Below are positions 44,658-56,162 of a stretch of 64,000 nucleotides of DNA, piece by piece. The DNA lies in assembly GCA_947646735.1 (NCBI GenBank), contig CANTFK010000752.1, positions 248,001-312,000 of the forward strand, written 5' to 3'. The notes under the pieces were generated by a model. The model was not told where the DNA came from, made no database searches, and worked only from the letters and a program-made list of their open reading frames with translations. Every line of letters begins with the position of its first letter. The first letter of the stretch is position 1. This stretch comes from Peronospora farinosa (taxonomy: Eukaryota; Oomycota; Peronosporomycetes; Peronosporales; Peronosporaceae). The position numbers were made by a program, and so were the translations under genes.

Positions 44658-44673
44658 GCTCATTCCTAAATTC
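44658..44673 (+). promoter_or_regulatory. initiator-like core promoter of the GIP at 44713
   Basis: GCTCATTCCTAAATTC fits the oomycete initiator consensus and lies 40-55 nt before the ATG. Confidence 0.65.
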
Positions 44674-44712
44674 ACCGCTTCCTGCACTCACCTTCTTCAC
44701 ACCAGACTCACA

Positions 44713-45516
44713 ATGAAGGTCATCTCCACGGTTGTCTCAGCTTCGCTCCTGATTGGATCGGTAACTGGACTACTTGGCGGCACACCAGTTTCCCCCGACG
44801 GCGCTTCTGAGGACCGCCGCTTACAACAAAAAAGTTACACAACCGGCATTCGCATGGACATCGACCCTAAATCGAGCGACGATTTCAGCTACTGTGGTGG
44901 TGTTCTTATCTCTCGGTCTCATGTGCTAACGACGATGACGTGCACTTTAGAGGGAAATGCTAAATTCGTGTCAGTTGGTGCGATTTATATTAACGGTGGT
45001 GAAGACGGCGACGAGATTAAGGTCGTGAGCGTCACGAAACACCCGCACTTTAACAATGAAACGCTTTCGAACAACTTTGCCGTGTTAAAGCTGGCGAGAG
45101 AAGTAAAAGCTGATATTAAACCAGTGAAGCTTCCGACACCTGGTACTGAAATCCAACCTGGGAAGTGGGCGACGGCCCTGGGTTGGGGTCTTACCTCGGC
45201 TGACGGTATGGCCTCCGATGTGCTGCTCAAGCTGGATCAGCAGTTGATATCCAACGAGGATTGCCGCACCGTGTTTAACTCATCCACTTTTGATATGACC
45301 CACGTGTGCGCTGGTGGTGAGGCGGGTAAATCACCGTGCCAGGGAGACATTGGTGGTCCGCTGATCTACGAAAATTCCAAGGGAGACTGCGATGACGTTC
45401 TGATTGGTTTAATCAGCGGTGGCACTGACATCGGCTGCGGTACCGAGGGATACCCCGCTATCTACTCGCGTGTATCGTCGGTACATGAATGGATCACCAC
45501 TACCATGAAGGCATAA
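44713..45516 (+). CDS. glucanase inhibitor protein (GIP)-like, intact, 267 aa
   Basis: Intact gene with signal peptide (residues 1-21, MKVISTVVSASLLIGSV...), RRLQQKS pro-region and a full peptidase S1 fold ending EWITTTMKA. All catalytic positions are lost: Thr76 for His (LTTMTC), Asn121 for Asp (SNNFAVL) and Ile213 for Ser (GDIGGPL). The residue at the Ser position differs from its duplicate at 14709 (Thr) and from the pair at 9292/10568 (Ala). By family knowledge it would act in the plant apoplast as an inhibitor of beta-1,3-glucanases; this is inferred from homology. It is single-exon, like the other copies. It lies between element C and the small ORF at 46170. Confidence 0.92.
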   Translation: MKVISTVVSASLLIGSVTGLLGGTPVSPDGASEDRRLQQKSYTTGIRMDIDPKSSDDFSYCGGVLISRSHVLTTMTCTLEGNAKFVSVGAIYINGGEDGDEIKVVSVTKHPHFNNETLSNNFAVLKLAREVKADIKPVKLPTPGTEIQPGKWATALGWGLTSADGMASDVLLKLDQQLISNEDCRTVFNSSTFDMTHVCAGGEAGKSPCQGDIGGPLIYENSKGDCDDVLIGLISGGTDIGCGTEGYPAIYSRVSSVHEWITTTMKA

Positions 45517-46169
45517 TGGGCACGGCTTACGTTATCTGAGCACGTATAGATACACAGAATGTCGAGGAAGTATGCGAAGATGTACCTTTTGAATCTTAAA
45601 CAAAAAAAACGCACACATAGTTTGAAATGGCTGCACCTTGCCTAGTGTTACTTTTTGTAAGGATTGAATCCTCCTAGATTGCTACGTGTAATCGACCCCA
45701 GTCCTGTGTTTTTGGACGTAAACCCGAAGCTCTTAACCAGCTTGGGCAAGATCATCTCAATAAATGATTATCTTATTAAGATGGCGCTCCAATTGTTCGC
45801 TTGATACGGACGAGCGCGCTTTTTTCACATTCACCAGTTTCGATAACCATAAACTTATGAGCTGCTGCATCGCAAGCTTTACCGTCACTTTGTCATCACT
45901 AACGCACACGTTAAGTGAAACTTAAGCAATCGATCGAAGAGTTCTAGTCAAAAAAACCGTGCTCCACGTACACATCGCATAGACAAATCATACACCCCAC
46001 AGTAGTTGTGGTGGGAATTCGACTGCAAACACCAGACTTTGTTTGTTGTCACGATCGGTTTTCGTTATCGATGAAGTTGGTCAAGGCAATCGTCTACTGA
46101 CCCTACTTTTTCACACCCACCAACGGACAGATATGGTGTGAAACACCTACCAGGCAGAAACACGCTAAG

Positions 46170-46464
46170 ATGATCGAATTTGAGACTGATATCCTTAAAG
46201 CGAAAGTGTCGTTCTGGAATGACCCCGAAAAAATTGTTCAATTCTTCCAATGGTGCCAAGGAACGTGCTACCACATACGTGACCAGATATGACGTCCATA
46301 GTTTCTTCCAACCCTCCACTTGGGACTCGAAGTGTCGATTATCTTGTTTAAGGGCAGCTGAAGAGAAGATAGTTCCGGAGACATTGCAGCACGTATTTAT
46401 GTCGTTAATGGAATTTTACACTGCAAAATACAACAGGCGCGGTCGTTCTCGTCACCTTCATTGA
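46170..46464 (+). pseudogene. small unrecognised gene, two overlapping frames
   Basis: From the ATG at 46170: MIEFETDILKAKVSFWNDPE and about 20 more codons to a TGA near 46290. In another frame to 46464: DVHSFFQPSTWDSKCRL, CLRAAEEKIVPETLQHVF and FYTAKYNRRGRSRH. Both frames are retained in the inverted duplicate at 13741-14035. The first half reads like a normal soluble protein. A frameshift or undetected intron near 46285 would join them. No domain recognised. Confidence 0.4.
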
Positions 46465-46498
46465 AGAGCTCGATCGGGCACTTCTACACAGCCCGCTT

Positions 46499-46774
46499 AT
46501 GATAATGCATCGGCCAATTATCCAGGAACGAGAAGGGCAACAACTCTGCCCCACTCGTTCGAACCGGTGTCGCTGTGGTAAACGATGTTGCAGCTATGCA
46601 TGCATGCCTCACGGAGATCTCTCGACGGAGCCTAAAAGTAGCGTCCTGAGACAGTCAACGTCAACAATTACGGAGTTCATTAGTAGCTGGCCAACAGATT
46701 GTCGGTCGCGGACGATGTGTCTTGTACCAATGATATTTGGACATGTTAGAGAAAAGCAGCGGATCGCACGTTAG
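46499..46774 (+). pseudogene. Cys-rich short frame, mirror of 13464-13706
   Basis: Begins MIMHRPIIQEREGQQLCPTR and continues CRCGKRCCSYACMPHG. Similarity to the left duplicate ends near 46657, where the extra segment starts, so the last 40 codons are not shared. Coding status uncertain. Confidence 0.3.
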
Positions 46775-47320
46775 AAAAGATATGAGCACGATTAATGCAG
46801 AATACGAGACTGAACATGTGGTGACGTTCGGTGTAAGGCTATCGACATAGGAGGAAAGTGGATGTTGCCAATTTACTTCTTCTAGGTAGCAAAAGCTACG
46901 ATTTATACATTTGGAAGAGCCAACAGACGGGTTGGCTTACAGAAGTCACAAAACCGGGTGCACGCCATCCTATTGTGTCTTTCATTAAATTCAAAAATAT
47001 TTGAAAAAAGAGACTTAACAGCGTAGTACACAAGCTGACAGCAGTGAACGGCAGACTCCAATGTGGAATCAATTATGTAGAACAACTGCATTTGGGGGAG
47101 CAATCTAGCATCAAACACAATACGTGTGTTTCCTATTCCTTATGAACTACACTTATAGGAGTTCATAAGGAATGGGAGGTGACTTACCGCAAAATATAGG
47201 TCAAATAGGGTAACGGTAAACATCTGTTAAATTGGATCGCGAGCGAAAACTGGGGTGGTTGTGTAACGCTCTTTATCGCGGCAATTTCCTACGCAAATAT
47301 ATACGTCATTGTCGATAAGG
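46657..47320. other. extra segment in the right GIP duplicate
   Basis: About 660 bp with no counterpart at about 13546 in the left duplicate. It carries a 14-bp hairpin (47135-47173) but no recognisable gene. It is an insertion here or a deletion on the left; no target duplication could be fixed because the edges are diverged. Confidence 0.55.
47135..47173. other. perfect 14-bp hairpin
   Basis: Arms 47135-47148 (ATTCCTTATGAACT) and 47160-47173 around an 11-nt loop, inside the segment lacking in the left duplicate. Confidence 0.8.
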
Positions 47321-47640
47321 CTGTCAGGCGATGACTGACAATACAGCCTTATCGACCGAGTTTTATCAATCGACACAGTAAAAAATAAACAAGACGGGTG
47401 AATACCTAGCTCTTACGGCAGCGAAATGTCGTCAACTAGTTGAACAGTACAAGCAAACGAAGATGAAAGATGCCTTAGTGATGCGCTACTGGTGATGGCA
47501 TTTGTTCATCCGAGTAGCACATGGACAGTTCGTCTATGTAGAGCTGTGGCCAATAGAACTGTGAAGCGGACAATGGACGCATGAGCGATGTCAAGGACTA
47601 GCCGTTCTTTATCGGCTCAAATTAGCCATATATTGGATTT

Positions 47641-48156
47641 TCAAACAAACGAACCACGGCGATCCCCCTTATTCGCATCCACAGTACCGTTACTCTGACC
47701 CCGGTTTCGTAATTGGAACAAGTCATCCGTGCAGTCTATCAGCGACGCCAGTAGTGAACCAATAATTATCGAAACATAGTATCATCGAGCCATAGTATCA
47801 TCGAGCCATAGTATCATCGGGCCATAGTATCATCGAGCCATAGTATCATCGAGCCATAGTATTACCAAGCGGTCGGTGGTCCGATTGCGGTATTCAGTGA
47901 GCCCCTGATATATGCTGTCCTTTAGCCAAGTAGCCGTATAGGTCATTAGTACCACGTCACTGAAGGCGTTAAGGAGTAGGGAGTAGGTGCATCTGTTGTA
48001 ATACGCTCCTGAGGTGCCGCAGTTAAAACTAGTCGAAGCCGTTAAAAACAAGTTGAAGCAGTTAGAAACAAGTTAAAAGCAACTAGTATGTTCTACCAGG
48101 TATGGGGCGAGTTACTATGTTCTACCAGGTAAAGGACGAGTCAGCACAAAGGCATT
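47641..48156. other. intergenic with tandem repeats
   Basis: No gene seen. 47775-47864 is a 16-bp tandem repeat (CATAGTATCATCGAGC, 5.6 units). 48005-48140 has short duplications (for example TATGTTCTACCAGGTA twice, near 48088 and 48117) up to the A3 LTR. Confidence 0.6.
47775..47864. repeat. 16-bp tandem repeat, 5.6 units
   Basis: Unit CATAGTATCATCGAGC, with one A-to-G change in the third unit and decay in the last. Confidence 0.9.
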
Positions 48157-48790
48157 TGTAGAGGAGCTGCAAAGCTCTTTAGCCAGAGGAAGACTTTAGG
48201 CTGAAAACCTTTTAGTTCTAGAGAACTAAATAAATTTACGGCTGAAAGCCACTTAGTTCTAAGGAACCAATTAAACGACTTAAAGTCACCCTGTTCTAAG
48301 GAACGAGGAAAGAGACTTTTAGTCTGTAAGCAATAAGCTTAAGGTTCAGAGAACCAACGCACAGAGTGCAAGAACAAGCTAGAAGCTTAAGGTTTCGAAA
48401 ACCAACGCATGAAGTGCACAAAAGAACAAGTCAGAACGACTTGCGATCTTAAACTCAAAATGAGAACTGATTATATTTAGGCTTTAAGATTTTATGAATA
48501 GTCCTACTCTAAGTACCCTACACTAGATTAATTACTATAATAGTAATTATAATATGCAGACTTTGCTAGTGGACGGCTAAACATCTGTGTATGATGTACT
48601 TAGTACAGCGTTATCGATTTTATCGAATCCTAATCGGTAAGATACGGTATTACCGAATACCTTATCTTTAACGCTTATACTTAATACCTCTCTAAAAGAG
48701 AAGTATAATAATGCATTATATGCAATAGAAAGGAGAGTTTAAGCGTAAACTCTCGGAAAGATGTTACAACCGTCGTGGAACCCCGTTACA
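48157..48790 (-). repeat. 3' LTR of A3
   Basis: 634 bp, family A. Its internal hairpin has one changed base (CCTTATC for CCGTATC), so it differs from the 5' LTR of the same element. Ends CCCCGTTACA, followed by the polypurine tract complement CTCTCCCCCACC. Confidence 0.92.
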
Positions 48791-48898
48791 CTCTCCCCCA
48801 CCAGACTGACGTTCCCATAGAATGCCATTCGACATCCTTCCTCTTTGAGGTAGTGTTTTAGCGAACGTTTAAACCTTACGTTTTTTACGGCACAAAAA

Positions 48899-50182
48899 AT
48901 GACGCCTCCTGACAATGAGTCACAGACTCTACGGGACCTCATTGAAGGCGACCTTGACGAAAGCAGTTGATTACAAAAGTGACACCGTCTTTGTGGGACC
49001 CGATGGGTACCCTTTAACCACCCTCACGGGTGAAGATGACACTAGTCATGCACCGAATCCGTTCCCTGAACGTGGTGCTGCAGATGCGCTAACAGCGTTA
49101 CGTGACCCGCCTGACGTATCATCAACGGTAACGGTACCAACCCACTCGACGAGCAGCAACAGCAGACCATCGACCAAGAGGAAGGCGCCAAGCGCCGGAC
49201 GAAGAATATGGCGAGACTTCAGGACCACCGACAGTTCAGGTTCGAGCCACCTACGGTGGAAGAACGCCTAAAGGAGGCATCTGGGCATTCCCTTTCTGGC
49301 TGGGCCATTGGGCCTGAGGCCATTTCACCCGAGGATGTTGCAACGCGAACGTCCCTTCAACAACGATACCTGGAACCCCATATTACTACGTAAAGCCAAT
49401 ACTTGGCACGCCTTAACAGGCAAGTGCGCGGTGCGCCAGTTCCTCCCATAAAGGGTGTTCCCATCCTTCTGTTCGCGGGAGAAACCGAGGACGAAGAAGA
49501 CACGGCTTTTAGCCGCTGGGCGCATTATGCGCGACGCTTGAGCAACATGTGGGCCCTACGGGCAAGTGCCGATGTGGCAGATGTTCGACTCGAACAGAAA
49601 ATGCGTTACGACCACGCTAAATTGAAGGCCCGGGAAAAATTGAAGTCTCAACGAACGCATTATGCGTCTGCTATCCAGCACCCCAATTTTTCGGCTACAC
49701 CTGTAGCCGCAAATTCACGACAGGCCGAGGCCGATAACTCGCCTACCCCCACCACTACTGGTGAAAAGCGTCATCGCCAACAGGTTGGCCCTGCGCACGA
49801 CGCTCAAAAACGTCCACGGCGTATGGGCAGTCCTGCCGAAGGGGAGTCTCAAACTCCCACGAGTTCCACGACTCGGGATAACCCCGCCACTTTACCAGAT
49901 ACTGGTTTTGACCATGGCGGCGACGCTTCTGTAGTAGACGCTCCACATGGAACTGAAGGTTCCCCTGCCCATCGAGCAAAGCCGGAGGAGGCCGGCGCAT
50001 CGGCACAAGCTCATGCCGAGCTTGTTCAAGAGATGCGGTCCCTGCGTGAGGAGAGGCAGTCGATAAATTCCCTTCTTGATTCACTGGAAGAGAGCCGAAC
50101 CCTAGTGCAGGGTCAGCTTGGCCTGTTAGTGCAGATGATTCGCCCCGCGACAATGCCGATGAACTCGGCGCAAGCGCCTTAG
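48899..50182 (+). pseudogene. antisense reading frame of family A, copy A3
   Basis: Plus-strand frame starting MTPPDNESQTLRDLIEGDL at 48899. Lesions: a one-base gain near 48962, a one-base loss near 49136 and TAA at 49391-49393; then 259 open codons (49403-50182), the same length as in A1. None of the lesions is shared with A1. The protein part has VPTHSTSSNSRPSTKRKAPS, EERLKEASGHSLSGW, FSRWAHYARRLSNMW, a basic KRPRR stretch that could be a nuclear signal, and the C-terminal heptad region AHAELVQEMRSLREER. The last third is opposite to the chromodomain. Confidence 0.7.
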
Positions 50183-53100
50183 TGTCTATTTGGGACGGAT
50201 CCCGATATGGTTTCAGCATGCCGATGTAGAACACAGGATGTGTACGCAATTTGCGCGCAAAATAAGCGTATACGCTGTGCCTTTCTTGGCAATGACCGTA
50301 AAGGGTCCGATAAAGCGCGGACGCAACTTCGTCTCAAAGACAGCAGATACTACATTGGTAGGTAGATTTTTAGCATTCAATAATACTTGGTCTCCGACCT
50401 CATAATCATTAATACAACTTCTTTCATTAGCATCCGCATATTCTTTTTGTTTGTCTTGGCTATCAGCCATTGCGTCTTGCACGTGTCGTAAGATGTTCAG
50501 TCGCAATTGCAGAAACGCGTTCACCTGTTTCTTAACAGTATCAGGGATGACATCAGCAAGCCGATCGGCAACCTCTCCCCCACCAAGCCCAGCACCACTC
50601 GGTGGTAGCGTTAACGGAACGCGTGAGTGTGTGAGAACATTCACATAGCACGGAGTGTAGCCGGTAGAGGCTTGCACGGAGTTATTTAGTGCAAACTTAA
50701 CTACAGGGAGCATAGAGCTCCATCGCTGAGGCGTTTCAGCACAAACGCTGCGGAGGATATCTTCAACAACGCGATTCACGCGTTCGGTTTGACCATCGGT
50801 CTGCGGATGATCCGCTGTAGACATTTCCAAACGGGTGCCCAGCACCTGGAAGACGGACTTCCAAAATTTACTCGTAAAACGAGGATCACGATCATAAACA
50901 ATTGCCACTGGCAAGCCATGTTGGCGAAAAACTCGGTCATAGAAAGCTCCGCTGTACCTTCACTATCGATCGAGTCTGACACAGCGGCTAAGTGAGCCAT
51001 ATTGCTCAAACGGTCAACAAAGACCATAATACCTGTATTTCCATGCGAATCTTTCGATAGGTTAAACACAAAATTCGTACTAATGGACTCCCAGCACCCA
51101 GTGGGAATAGGCAAACTAGCCAGCGGCGCTGCCGAATGGGGCGAGAGTATCACCCGTTGACACGTTTCACGCGTACGCACATATGTGCTCACCCATTTAT
51201 ATAATTTGGGCCACCAATAACGTTGGCATATTGCCCCATAGGTCTTTTCACGACCCAAATGACCACCGATGGCGGTGTCATGTACCTCATAGAGGATAAG
51301 ATACTTCAGGTCCTCGTCGTGAGGAACCACAATACGCGGAGGATCCGCCACATCTGTATAATAGTACAACAGCCCCTGTTCGATCGAATATCGATGGAGA
51401 CTCGCACGTAATCGTGCCGACAATTTAATGTCCGAGTCTTTAACTCATCACTACCAAGATCATGTAGCAACGCTATACAATGATCATCTTTAGCATACGC
51501 CGATCCAATGATATCGGTGATAGAAGACGACAACGTCGTAACATGAGCAAGATCATAGTCAGGTCTGCGTGACAACGCATCAGCCAAAGCATTTCACTTG
51601 CCCGGCTTATATTTCACCTCGAAATTATATTCGGAAAAGAATGACAGCCATCTGGCCATTCTCTGCGAGAGATGCGGCGACTGAGTCGCAGTGCGTAACG
51701 ACGCATGATCGGTATAGATCACAAAAGGCTTTGAGCCCAGCAGATGAACTCTGAATTTGACTAGAGCATACTTCATCGCAAGTAGCTCTTTGTCATGAAC
51801 TGGATAATTCTTTTCTGCAGCTTTCAGCTGGCGAGATTCAAAAGCGATCACACGCTCACGGCCTTCATCATCTGTTTGTAACAGAGCACTGCCAATGTCA
51901 AAATCCGACGCGTCGCAGACGACGCTAAACGGTCGGTCAGGGGCTGGCAAAGCCAAAATAGGAGCATGAAGAAGGCTAGCCTTCACCGCTTGAAAAACAT
52001 CCTCATGTTCGGCATGCCAACACCAATCCACATCCTTTTTGAGGAGATTGGATAATGGCCGAGCCATATCAGCGTGATTCTCGCTGTACTTGTGTAAGTA
52101 ATTGGAAAGGCCGGCCACTTACGCAAGTCCTTCTGAGACTGTGGAACAGGCCAATCGACTATGGCTTTGACCTTGGCGGGATCCGCTCTTAGGCCCCGTT
52201 TCCCAATGAAGCACCCTAGAAAGGGAATCTCTTCGGCCCCGAAGATGCACTTAGATGCATTAGCATATAATTTATTAGTGCGCATGCACTCGAGCACAGC
52301 TCGTAAATGAACAATATGGTTCTCAATATCTGACCGCCCATGTTCAGATCGGCTATGGACAAAAATGTCATCAAAGTACGTCTGTGCATAACTTCGATGG
52401 GGTCGAAACAATTGCGTCACCAAACGGTTAAATGTAGCCGGAGCATTAGATAACCCCTAGGGCATCACTTACCACTCCCAGAGCATACCGCTCGGAGTAC
52501 TAACAGCAGTAAGCGGAATATCACTAGCTCGCATGAGCAATTGGTAATAACCATCGACTAAGTCGAGCGCACTGTACATGGTACAAACGACCATATTGTT
52601 CTGAAGAACATCCTTTCTAGGTATTGGCGTCTGTGCAGGTATAGTGGCTGCATTGAGCTTATTATAAGCATGAACGATACGCCATTTACCATTCGGTTTC
52701 TTAACACAGAAAGTGGGTGTCGAGTGCGGAGATTTGCTCTCGCGCACCATACTAGCTGCTTGCTTGCACGAAAGAACTCGTCAATGACGTCACAGTGTTC
52801 TTTGGGTAAAGGCCACTGCCGTGTTACACAGTATTTGGTTCCGGGAACCAAGTCAATTTCATGACGTACACCCCTATCAGGTGGTAGAACCGACGGTGGA
52901 TCGTGACACACCACGTCCTGGAATTCCTTAACTAAAGGATAGTAGGGATCTGAAGGATTCTTCAAGATAGATAATCCACTACATGCACTAAGTGCCGCCT
53001 TTGTATCTTTAAGGACTGTCTCGTCGACAAGCGAGGATGAGTTCAGCTCGAGGTTAGGTCGAATGACCACCATATCGGATAGAGCACCTTCCTTCAAGGC

Positions 53101-54371
53101 CTGATGAAATTCATCCACAGACATTTCGTCTAGCTCTAAAAGAGCATTTAATGATGAGAGGGCCTCAAGGTCAACCTTACCATCTACATCACCTGTCACT
53201 CCGTTGACCAGGGTGTACAACTGGTCACTGACATTGCTATGCGATAAAACAGACGCTTTGCGTCTCGCAGCCGCTATCTGGCGACGCTGCCGTCTCATTG
53301 ACGAGACCGTACTCTTCAAAGTACTTGGGATACCATCATCCCCAAGGTCAACAGATACCTTGACATTAACCTGCCCTATGCGAGCGCCGATGTCAATATC
53401 GACATCCAGTGGGTCACTAGTACCAGTGACCTCACTAACAAGGTCATCAACCTTCACTTTCTCTATACGAGAGCCGATGTCATTACCGACATCCAGTGGG
53501 TCACTAGTACCAGTGATCTCACTAACAAGGTCATCGACCTTCACTTGCTCTAAACGAGAGCCGATGTCATTACCGACATCCAGTGGGTCACTAGTACCAG
53601 TGACCTCACTAACAAGGTCATCGACATTCACTTGCTCTATACGAGAGCCGATGTCATTACCGACATCCAGTGAATTGCATTTACAGCCAATATTACTAAC
53701 AAGGTCATCGACCTTCACTTGCTCTATACGAGAGCCGATGTCATTACCGACATCCAGTGTCTCAATATTGCTATAAGTTTCACTCAACGGAGTACGTGCC
53801 GTTCCACTAAGTGTCATTGAACTCTGCTCGACACTAATATTGTTGGCATCGGAGTTTATCAACTCAGACACTCCAATATCCAGCACACGAACTGAATTAG
53901 TTAATGGCTCGCGCCAATAACACTTTTGTTTTCTAGCGAAGGTGGGTTCATGACTCTCCAAAGCTTCGCTAGGAACATTGCGCGTTGCGCCTAAAGTTTT
54001 GGATTCCAATCGATCCACGGCTCATGGCGTTCCAGCCAGGCCATACCGAGAATGAGATCATATCTCGAGTCCAAATCTAGTACAAGACAGCGTTCAACGC
54101 TATTGAAGTCTAAGAACTTCACACCTAAGTTCAACGGAACTTTAGGAACGGTGGCACGTACACCGGTCGCGAGACGCAAGGTTATACTATCACCCTCTTG
54201 CGCTTCTAGAGCCTCAGCATACAGCTGACTCCCTTCAAGGGAACGACGTCGGACATAATTACCTGACGCCCCTGAGTCAATTAAAATTGACCATGGTTTC
54301 ACAAAACCCTTAACGGTTGCCGACACAACCAACAAGCCTGGCTTGCAATCTTGTTCCATGGAAGCGTCCAC
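49755..54371 (-). pseudogene. pol: pol of A3 (protease, RT, RNase H, integrase, chromodomain), broken
   Basis: Protease with DSGASGNYVRRRSL (about 54280) and LILGMAWLERH; repeat linker 53760-53385; the MRRQRRQ block; RT from [11 protein letters not shown] (about 52870) to YFDDIF (about 52375), with stops TAA 52469-52471 and TAG 52457-52459; RNase H with VCDASDFDIGSAL and YTDHASLRT; integrase with HDTAIGGHLGREK, CQRVILSPH, Asp in SDRDPRF-equivalent YDRDPRF, and TERVNR; GPFTVIAKKG; and a 164-codon C-terminal frame (50249-49755) with RTHPVFYIGMLKPY and the chromodomain YLVKWRGYPESWNSW. The catalytic Asp position after TNFVF is Asn instead of Asp (STNFVF for SMDFVF). Frameshifts occur near 52760, 52100, 51590, 51440 and 50940. 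Confidence 0.92.
53385..53760 (-). repeat. pol linker tandem repeat, about 5 units (A3)
   Basis: Same unit type as 5385-6610, with [11 protein letters not shown] and [10 protein letters not shown] sub-types, and in frame throughout (part of one open stretch 54018-52558). Confidence 0.9.
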
Positions 54372-54470
54372 AGAACCACCTGGGGCTAAGCCCTGTTTTC
54401 CTTCACCTCCTAAAGGTTCAACAGAACTTAGTTCCTTAACTTAGTTCTTTCCCAGTAGGTCGCCCCGCGA

Positions 54471-55219
54471 CTACTGGAATTTGACGTTTTCCGCTGCCGT
54501 GCTCGCCTTTTGGCTAGGAGCAGGGTTTCAGCTCTGCCGATTTGAACGTTGATTTCGCAACGGACAGCTAGGGCGGAGATGCATAGTGCTTCCGCACATA
54601 TAACATCTACGGATGTTACCTTGCTGCTCAGCAGCTTGAAGCTCAGCTTCTTCAGCTTGGCTGAGATCCATGGGTTCCGCCCTGTTAGAGGTATTTGATT
54701 GATACCAGGGCAGGCCAGATTAGGCGGTGCAAACACACAAGTTAATTGCTTTTTAAGCATTTCCCATGTGGGGAATGCAGCATTCACAGATACATCGCTC
54801 GTTACAGCCCACTCTCTAGCTCTTCCACCGAGCTTCGAAATGGCCAAGCCAACTCGTTGCTTATATGAAACAAGCATGGCGGCATCCATTGCCATTTCAA
54901 CTTTTCGAATCCAGAGGAGAAGATTTTCTCTCTCCTTCCCCTCGAATGTCTTCACGTTTAAAACGAGTGGGCGAGCCTTTGGCTCTGAATCGGGTACAGG
55001 TACCGGAATGTACTGTGTAGGCGCAGCTGACGCTGCCTGGTCATGGACCTGCCCGAGGAGCGTTGCTTCATAACGCATAAAGACCTCAAGACGAGCATTT
55101 AGAACCTCGGGGCCTTGGGCCAAAAGAGCCTCGATTTGATCGGGCCCGACGAACGCAGATAGTTTATCTAAGGCGAGTCGTTGTGCCTCAGATAGATGAT
55201 TTTGGCTCTCCATCCTCAC
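54471..55219 (-). pseudogene. gag: gag of A3, internally deleted
   Basis: Starts [14 protein letters not shown]. The capsid core is intact, and [11 protein letters not shown] reads through where A1 and A2 have a stop. A deletion of roughly 260 bp after VFAPPN removes the LSDYVQEL-PWYQ region and shifts the frame, so the knuckle coding region (54600-54480) is read out of frame. The terminal TAG is kept at 54471-54473. Confidence 0.86.
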
Positions 55220-55260
55220 AGAGGGTCAGTCTTTAAAGACTCAGGTGTAGGATTGACTAC

Positions 55261-55271
55261 AAGTGCTACCA
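55261..55271 (-). other. primer-binding site of A3
   Basis: TGGTAGCACTT on the element strand, two bases inside the 5' LTR. Confidence 0.8.
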
Positions 55272-55273
55272 AG

Positions 55274-55914
55274 TGTAGCGGAGCTGCACAGCTCTTTAGC
55301 CAGAGGAAGACTTTCGGCTGGAAGCCTCTTAGTTCTAGAGAACTAAATAGAGTTAAGGCTAAAAGCCACTTAGTTCTAAGGAACCAATTAAACGACTTAA
55401 AGTCACCCTGTTCTAAGGAACTAGGAAAGAGACTTTTAGTCAGCAAGCAATAAGCTTAAGGTTCAGAGAACCAACGCACAGAGTGCAAGAACAAGCTAGA
55501 AGCTTAGGGGTTCAGAGAACCAACGCACGAAGTGCACAAGAGAGCAAGTCAGAACGACTTGCGATCTTAAACTCAAAAGGAGAACTGATTTTATTTAGGC
55601 TTTAAGATTTTATGAATAGTCCTACTCTAAGTACACTACACTAGATTAATTACTATAATAGTAATTATAATATGCAGACCTTGCTATTGGACGACGTATC
55701 GTCTAAACATCTGTGTATGATGTACTTAATACAGCGTTAGTGATTTATCGAATCCCAATCGATAAGATACGGTATTACCGAACACCGTATCTTAACGCTC
55801 ATACTTAATACCTCTCTAAAAGAGAAGTATAATAATGCATTATATGCAATACAAAGGGGAGTTTAACCGTAAACTCTCGGAAAGACGCTACAACCGTCGT
55901 GTAACCCCGTTACA
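55274..55914 (-). repeat. 5' LTR of A3
   Basis: 641 bp with complete ends, TGTAACGGGG (element strand) at 55914 and CCGCTACA at 55274. Confidence 0.92.
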
Positions 55915-56157
55915 GTCTAACTGCGGTTTTTCTGACAATTTCAATACCTTCTACTAATATTTCAGCATGTCCTCCATGCTAAATCGTAGATTACGCAATC
56001 ATCCATTGTATATAGATATTCGCGTATCTTCCATTTCGACAACACGGTCATCAACATCGCGAATCGTGATCACGCAGATCGCGTTTAAATAGGCCTTGGA
56101 TCGTAATTATATTTATTCGGTAGCAAACTGCGAGCAAATCCACCATTCACCTTTGCC
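55915..56157. other. short unique stretch, no gene seen
   Basis: Between the A3 LTR and a solo LTR; AT-rich, with no open frame of note. Confidence 0.5.
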
Positions 56158-56162
56158 CAGTC

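Larger units (their letters stand above)
44590..47640 (+). repeat. right copy of the large GIP inverted duplication
   Basis: Reverse-complement relative of 13200-15610: GIP upstream, GIP, 3' flank, small ORF (46170-46464), Cys-rich frame (46499-46774) and a distal segment (about 47320-47640). The stretch about 46657-47320 is extra relative to the left copy. Confidence 0.85.
48157..55914 (-). mobile_element. Ty3/Gypsy chromovirus-like retrotransposon, family A copy A3
   Basis: 7.76 kb on the minus strand with both LTRs complete (48157-48790 and 55274-55914), primer-binding site, gag, protease, short repeat linker, RT, RNase H, integrase, chromodomain, and the antisense frame. It is about 1.1 kb shorter than A1, mostly from fewer linker repeats and a gag deletion. 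The flanks (gcatt left, gtcta right) show no target duplication. It shares two RT stop codons with A1. Confidence 0.93.
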
